From: Acidihalobacter ferrooxydans
GTDB lineage: Bacteria > Pseudomonadota > Gammaproteobacteria > DSM-5130 > Acidihalobacteraceae
Length of the DNA stretch: 64,000 nt
Direction: 5' to 3'
Assembly (NCBI RefSeq): GCF_001975725.1
Contig: NZ_CP019434.1
Span: 2,807,322-2,871,321, forward strand
Shown: piece by piece, positions 60,043 through 64,000 of the stretch
How positions within the stretch are numbered: the first letter of the stretch is position 1
Layout: the number at the start of each line of letters is the position of its first letter
The notes under the pieces: generated by a model
What the model saw: only the letters and a program-made list of their open reading frames with translations
What the model was told of the DNA's origin: nothing
The model's database searches: none
Translations under genes and position numbers: made by a program

Positions 60043-61308
60043 TTAGCTGCGGCTGACGATCAGCGAGGCGTTGACGCCGCCGAAGCCGAAGCCGTTGCTC
60101 AGTGCGTGGTCGATGGCTTTTGTTTTCGCTTCCCGGGGTACGAGGTCGAGGTCGGCCATGCTTTCGTCGGGGGTGTCGAGGTTGAGCGTCGGGGGCAGGC
60201 GCCCGTCGCGCACGGCGAGCACGGAAAATACGCTTTCGATGCCGCCCGCCGCGCCCAGCAGGTGCCCGGTGGCGGATTTGGTCGAGGAGATCGGGATGTC
60301 TTTGAGCGCCTCGCCGAACACGCTGCGCAGGGCTTGTATTTCGCCACGGTCGCCGACCGGCGTGGAGGTGGCATGGGCGTTGACGTAGCCGATGGCGCCC
60401 GGCTCCAGGCCGGCCATGCGCAGCGCGCTGGTCACGGATGCGGCCGCGCCGGAGCCGTCTTCGGCGCCTGCGGCGATGTGGTAGGCGTCGGCGCTGGTGC
60501 CGTACCCGCTGAGGATGGCCAGCGGCTGCGCGCCGCGCGCCTCGGCATGCGCCAGGGTTTCGATGAGCAGCAGGCCGGCGCCTTCGCCCATGACGAATCC
60601 GTCGCGCTCTTGGTCGAACGGGCGCGAGGCTTGCTGCGGGGCGTCGTTGCGCGTGGACAGGGCTTTCATGGCGTGGAATCCGCCCAGCGAGAGCGGATCG
60701 ACGCAGGCCTCGGCGCCGCCCACCAGCGCCACTTCGGCTTCGCCGCTGCGCAGCATGCGCATGCCGTCGCCGATGGCCTGTACGCCGGCGGCGCAGGCCG
60801 TGACGGGGCAGCCCAGCGGGCCTTTGAAACCGTATTGAATCGAGATGTTGCCGGCGGCGAGGTTGGCGAGGAACGCCGGCACGACGAAGGGCGACAGCCG
60901 CTTCCAGCCCTTGTCGCGCAGGGTGTCGTGGGCGTGCGTGATGGTCGGGAATCCGCCGATGCCGGTTGCGATCACGGTGGCCGTGGCGCGGCGCTCGGCT
61001 TCGGTCTGCGGCGCCCAGCCCGCCTGCGCCAGGGCCTGCCTAGCGGCCTCCAGGGCATACAGGGTGAACAGTCCGAGTTTTTTGATTTCCTTTTTTTCGA
61101 CCACGCCTTCGGGGTCGAAACCGGCTTCGGGGTCTTGTTGGCGGTCGGGCACCAGGCCGGCGATTTTGACCGGGAAAGCTTCAACGTCGAAGCGGTCGAT
61201 GCCGCCAATCCCGGATCGGCCGGCCAGCAGCCGTTGCCACACCGGTTCGACGCCGCACCCCAGGGGGCTGACGATGCCGAGGCCGGTCACTACGATGGGC
61301 GAGTGCAT
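60043..61308 (-). CDS. fabF: beta-ketoacyl-ACP synthase II-like (FabF)
   Basis: 421-residue condensing enzyme. The active-site triad is Cys172 in VTACAAGVQA, His in YVNAHATSTPVGD and His in STKSATGHLLGAAGG. The N-terminal VVTGLGIVSPLG and GEGAGLLLIETLAHAEARG are typical. It elongates acyl-ACP in fatty-acid synthesis. The start at 61308 has a GGAGG site. It is not within a fab operon and is divergent from a TetR regulator 100 bp away, so it may be a specialised second synthase. Confidence 0.92.
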   Translation of the reverse strand: MHSPIVVTGLGIVSPLGCGVEPVWQRLLAGRSGIGGIDRFDVEAFPVKIAGLVPDRQQDPEAGFDPEGVVEKKEIKKLGLFTLYALEAARQALAQAGWAPQTEAERRATATVIATGIGGFPTITHAHDTLRDKGWKRLSPFVVPAFLANLAAGNISIQYGFKGPLGCPVTACAAGVQAIGDGMRMLRSGEAEVALVGGAEACVDPLSLGGFHAMKALSTRNDAPQQASRPFDQERDGFVMGEGAGLLLIETLAHAEARGAQPLAILSGYGTSADAYHIAAGAEDGSGAAASVTSALRMAGLEPGAIGYVNAHATSTPVGDRGEIQALRSVFGEALKDIPISSTKSATGHLLGAAGGIESVFSVLAVRDGRLPPTLNLDTPDESMADLDLVPREAKTKAIDHALSNGFGFGGVNASLIVSRS

Positions 61309-61408
61309 GGATTCCTCCACAGTACGAGTATCGGTTAACACAATCGTATCCCTTCACAGGATATGTTCAAGGTAATATTCACGCTCTTGTCCTGCGCTCG
61401 AGGTGCGC

Positions 61409-62056
61409 ATGCCGTACGCAAAAGATCACAAGCTACGAACCAGGGAACGGATCATGCAGTCGGCGACGGAGCTGTTTTGCCGCTATGGTTTCGACCGGGT
61501 GTCGATCGATCAGATCATGCATCTGGCGCGCATGACGCGCGGCGCGTTCTATGCGTACTTCGAGTCCAAGGAGGCGCTGTACAACGAGTCGGTGCACGCG
61601 ACGCTGCGCCGCAGCCGTGTCGCGCGTCTGGCCAAGGCGCCGTTCTCGATCAAGCATTTGACCGCGCTGGTCACGGATTATCTCAATCTGTGCGATTTGC
61701 AGCACGCTAACGCACCCGGCCCGGAGGCGGTTCTGTTCAACGAAATCGGCAGCGAGCATGCCGAAATCAGGCAGGTGTACGAGGAAGCCTACGCACGGAT
61801 GCGCAAGATCCTCGAAACCCGCCTCACCGCGCTCGCCCGGCTTGGCCGCCTGCCCTTCGCGGCGGACCGCGACATCATCGCACAGAAGGCGCGGGCGATT
61901 CTCGCCTCGCTGGTCGGCGCGGTCGCCATCGCCAAGAGCATTTCACAGGAGGACGAACAACGCGAAATCCTCGCCGCCGCGCAACGCCAGATACTTGAGA
62001 TGCTCGGCGTCGAGGAGGATGCAGGCGCACAACCAGGCTCCGGGGCGGCGCGCTGA
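61409..62056 (+). CDS. TetR/AcrR family transcriptional regulator
   Basis: 215 residues. The N-terminal DNA-binding domain has LRTRERIMQSATELFCRYGFDRVSIDQIMHLARMTRGAFYAYFESKEALY, where the recognition helix ends in TRGAFYAYF. The C-terminal ligand domain resembles the TetR_C group of AcrR-like repressors. I prefer the ATG at 61409 (GAGG five bases upstream) to the GTG at 61403. Placed back to back with fabF, it most likely represses that gene in response to a lipid-like ligand. Confidence 0.9.
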   Translation: MPYAKDHKLRTRERIMQSATELFCRYGFDRVSIDQIMHLARMTRGAFYAYFESKEALYNESVHATLRRSRVARLAKAPFSIKHLTALVTDYLNLCDLQHANAPGPEAVLFNEIGSEHAEIRQVYEEAYARMRKILETRLTALARLGRLPFAADRDIIAQKARAILASLVGAVAIAKSISQEDEQREILAAAQRQILEMLGVEEDAGAQPGSGAAR

Positions 62057-62077
62057 ATGTTCGCCACCGGCGGCCGC

Positions 62078-63643
62078 TCAGCCGCCGGCGCCGAGGCGCT
62101 CCAGATGGGCGCGCGCACCGGCCACCAGATCGCTCGGCAGGCCGTTCTGCTCGGCGATGATCAGCCCCCGCGACTCGCCCGGCCCGCCGATGCGTAGCTG
62201 GTAGGTCGGGCGCAGCGTGTCGGGGTCGAAGTGCATCGACGCGTTGCGCAGGCCGGGCCGGTCGGCGGCATAGTCCTTGAGCGGCGCAAGGTGGGTGTTG
62301 ACCACGCCTTGCACGCCGCGCGCGCCGAGTTCGTCGAGCATCGCCATGGCCAGCGCGGCGCCTTCTTCGGGGTCGGTGCCGGTGCCGAGTTCATCCAGCA
62401 GCACCAGTGTTTCGCTGTCGGCCTCGTCCAGCACGCGCTTGAGCACCTCGACGTGTCCGGCGAAGGTGGACAGGTGGTGGTAGAGGCTCTGGTGATCGCC
62501 GACATCGACGATCAGTTGCCGGTAGTGGCCGATCGTGCAGTCATGCTCGGCCGGAATGTGCAGCCCGCAGTGCGCCATCACGGTGAGCAGGCCGAGCGTC
62601 TTGAGCGCCACGGTCTTGCCGCCGGTGTTCGGGCCGGTGATGACCAGCAGCCGATCCTGGGGATCGAGGCGCAGGGTCAGCGGCACCGGCTGCGGGCCGG
62701 AGCCGTCCGCGAACTGCACCAGCAGCAGGGGGTGATAGGCGTCCTTGAGATCGATTTCCGGCCCGTCGGTCAGCCGCGGCGCGTGTGCGTTCATCGCCTG
62801 GCTGAGCCGCCCGGCGGCCAGCGCCAGGTCGATCCAGGTCAGGGCGGCAAGCATTTTGTGCAGGGCATCGAGGTGTTCGCGCACGGTGGTGGTGATTTCG
62901 CGGAACAGCCGCTGCTGCTCGGTGCCGATACGCCCGTTCAGGGCTTCGAGCTGGTTGTTGACGGGCACCGCCTCCATCGGTTCGACCAGCACGTCGCGCC
63001 CGCCCATGCGCGCATCGCGGCGCACGCCCTTGACGCGCTCCACGTCGCCGGCGCGCACGGTGAGCACCGCGCGCTCATGGTGCCAGGCGACGTTTTTGTC
63101 CTCCTCGAACAGGGCGCGCACATCCGCCTGCCCCATGCGCTGCCTGATGATCCGCTCGGCGTCGGCACGCAGCCGCCCACGCTCGCGAAACAGCTCGGCC
63201 AGCGCCGGGTTGGCGTCGTCGCGCAGGCTGCCGGCGCCGACCAGCGTGCGCGCCAGGCGCTCGACCAACGGCGCAGGCGGCAGCAGATCGTCCAGCGCGC
63301 CGGGATACACGCCGGGAAAGTCGCCCAGCTCCTGGTGCAGGTTCGTGCAACCGCGCATGACCTGTTGCAGATTGAACAGCGCCTGACCGGACAGCGAGGC
63401 GCCGACCGACGCGGACTGGCGCAGCGCCGCGCGCACGTCCGGCAGCGCGCCCAGAGTCAGGCGCTGCTGCGCCTCGAAGAAGGCGCGCGCGGCACTCACC
63501 GCATCCTGCATCCGGCGCGCGACGGCCACGGTCGGCGTCGGCTCCAGCGCGCGGGCGGCATCGGCGCCGTAGGGCGTGTACGTCAGGCGTTCCAGCAGTT
63601 TGCGAACGGCGTTGAATTCCAGTGGTTTGAAATCGGCCTGCAT
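62078..63643 (-). CDS. MutS2-like DNA mismatch-repair-family ATPase lacking the Smr domain
   Basis: 521 residues. A MutS-III-like core/lever region precedes the ATPase domain: Walker A VITGPNTGGKTVALKTLGLL, Walker B TLVLLDELGTGTDPEEGAAL and GVQGVVNTHLAPLKDYA. The protein ends soon after the ATPase (GAGG), about 250 residues short of typical MutS2, so the KOW and Smr nuclease domains are missing. A stop codon, not a frameshift, ends it. I use the ATG at 63643 (GGAG five bases upstream); a GTG at 63649 is also possible. Confidence 0.85.
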   Translation of the reverse strand: MQADFKPLEFNAVRKLLERLTYTPYGADAARALEPTPTVAVARRMQDAVSAARAFFEAQQRLTLGALPDVRAALRQSASVGASLSGQALFNLQQVMRGCTNLHQELGDFPGVYPGALDDLLPPAPLVERLARTLVGAGSLRDDANPALAELFRERGRLRADAERIIRQRMGQADVRALFEEDKNVAWHHERAVLTVRAGDVERVKGVRRDARMGGRDVLVEPMEAVPVNNQLEALNGRIGTEQQRLFREITTTVREHLDALHKMLAALTWIDLALAAGRLSQAMNAHAPRLTDGPEIDLKDAYHPLLLVQFADGSGPQPVPLTLRLDPQDRLLVITGPNTGGKTVALKTLGLLTVMAHCGLHIPAEHDCTIGHYRQLIVDVGDHQSLYHHLSTFAGHVEVLKRVLDEADSETLVLLDELGTGTDPEEGAALAMAMLDELGARGVQGVVNTHLAPLKDYAADRPGLRNASMHFDPDTLRPTYQLRIGGPGESRGLIIAEQNGLPSDLVAGARAHLERLGAGG

Positions 63644-63655
63644 GGGCACTCCGGC

Positions 63656-64000
63656 TCAGGCTTTCTGATACATCGCGAGGTAAGGTTTGCGCTCCATCGG
63701 CGGGATGCGCGCGACGGCCAGCAGATCGTCAAGATGCGCCGGCGTGCTGATGCCGACCAGCGAGGTGCCCAGCCCCGGCGTGGAACGGTTGAACTGCATC
63801 GCGCGCTGCGCCGGGTTGGCCAGACAGGGCATCGCCTGCTCCATGCCCGGCAGCGATTGCTGCGCCAGATGCCCCTTGAACATCGTGTGGCTGGCGATGG
63901 TGTACACCTCAAGCTGATGCGCCGCCTGGATCGGCGAGGCGACGTTGCCCTGCCCGGTCGCGGTGTTGAAGCGGGTGAACGCTTCCGGCATCACCTGATT
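63656..64000 (-). CDS. aldo/keto reductase family protein, partial (N-terminus off the right edge)
   Basis: 114 residues to the stop, open to the window edge. The part seen contains QLEVYTIASHTMFKGHL, NPAQRAMQFNRSTPGLGTSLVGISTPAHLDDLLAVARIPPM and a PYLAMYQKA end. The GTSLVGISTPAHLDDLLAVA stretch matches the NADPH-binding C-terminal region of aldo/keto reductases. No catalytic tetrad can be checked because the N-terminal half is missing. It ends 12 bp before the MutS2-like gene. Confidence 0.65.
   Translation of the reverse strand, partial: NQVMPEAFTRFNTATGQGNVASPIQAAHQLEVYTIASHTMFKGHLAQQSLPGMEQAMPCLANPAQRAMQFNRSTPGLGTSLVGISTPAHLDDLLAVARIPPMERKPYLAMYQKA

Noticed and set aside
61309-61408. Clear TetR operator between fabF and the TetR gene
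   Set aside because: I looked for an inverted repeat and found only weak partial symmetry, so no site is annotated.

Overview
The window is a G+C-rich gammaproteobacterial chromosome segment. The evidence is the lptC-lptA-lptB-rpoN-hpf-ptsN order followed by hprK-rapZ and two PTS phosphocarriers, Hda, separate PurN and PurT, and a PilS/PilR/RpoN-type pilin locus. The sulfur-oxidising or phototrophic Chromatiales (Ectothiorhodospiraceae-like) are my best guess for the lineage. That placement is inference from gene order and base composition only.

Left third (1-31 kb), mostly housekeeping genes. An edge lipoprotein is followed by an ArsC-like/WrbA pair, hda with a permease, a DUF2066 protein, purM-purN-DUF3108-flavoprotein disulfide reductase, a rhodanese-like protein and a CaxA exchanger. 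Next comes the LPS-transport/nitrogen-PTS run kdsD-kdsC-lptC-lptA-lptB-rpoN-hpf-ptsN-hprK-rapZ-EIIA(Man)-HPr. The matching enzyme I gene lies about 4.9 kb further on, beyond an ABC ATPase, a conserved protein, a methyltransferase, purT and an ABM-domain protein. Then come mgtE, a TSUP permease, a Bcr/CflA exporter, an NTF2-like secreted protein and an ECF sigma/anti-sigma pair. Intergenic spaces here carry four families of small (90-170 bp) dispersed elements, three of them with terminal inverted repeats.

Middle (32-48 kb). sucC-sucD, a PP0621-like protein, pilS-pilR and, 2.4 kb on, the major pilin pilA with a candidate sigma-54 promoter, an upstream dyad and a strong terminator. Downstream of pilA are two paralogous multi-membrane-span/TPR-like proteins that are candidate glycan-transfer or pilin-modification enzymes. 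Between them sits a REP-associated tyrosine transposase (RAYT).

Right third (47-64 kb). A surface-polysaccharide cluster (GT2, a frameshifted GT4, two methyltransferases, three further GT4 enzymes, an asparagine-synthetase-like amidotransferase and a Wzx-type flippase), then a FabF-like synthase divergent from a TetR regulator, a MutS2-like protein without a Smr domain, and the end of an aldo/keto-reductase-like gene.

The most striking feature is a REP/RAYT system. About 59 copies of a GTAG-plus-hairpin element, in alternating orientation, fill almost every large gap from 32 to 60 kb, none is seen from 1 to 32 kb, and the likely mobilising RAYT is embedded among them. An intact IS3-family element has jumped into one of these arrays and left a 3-bp target duplication.
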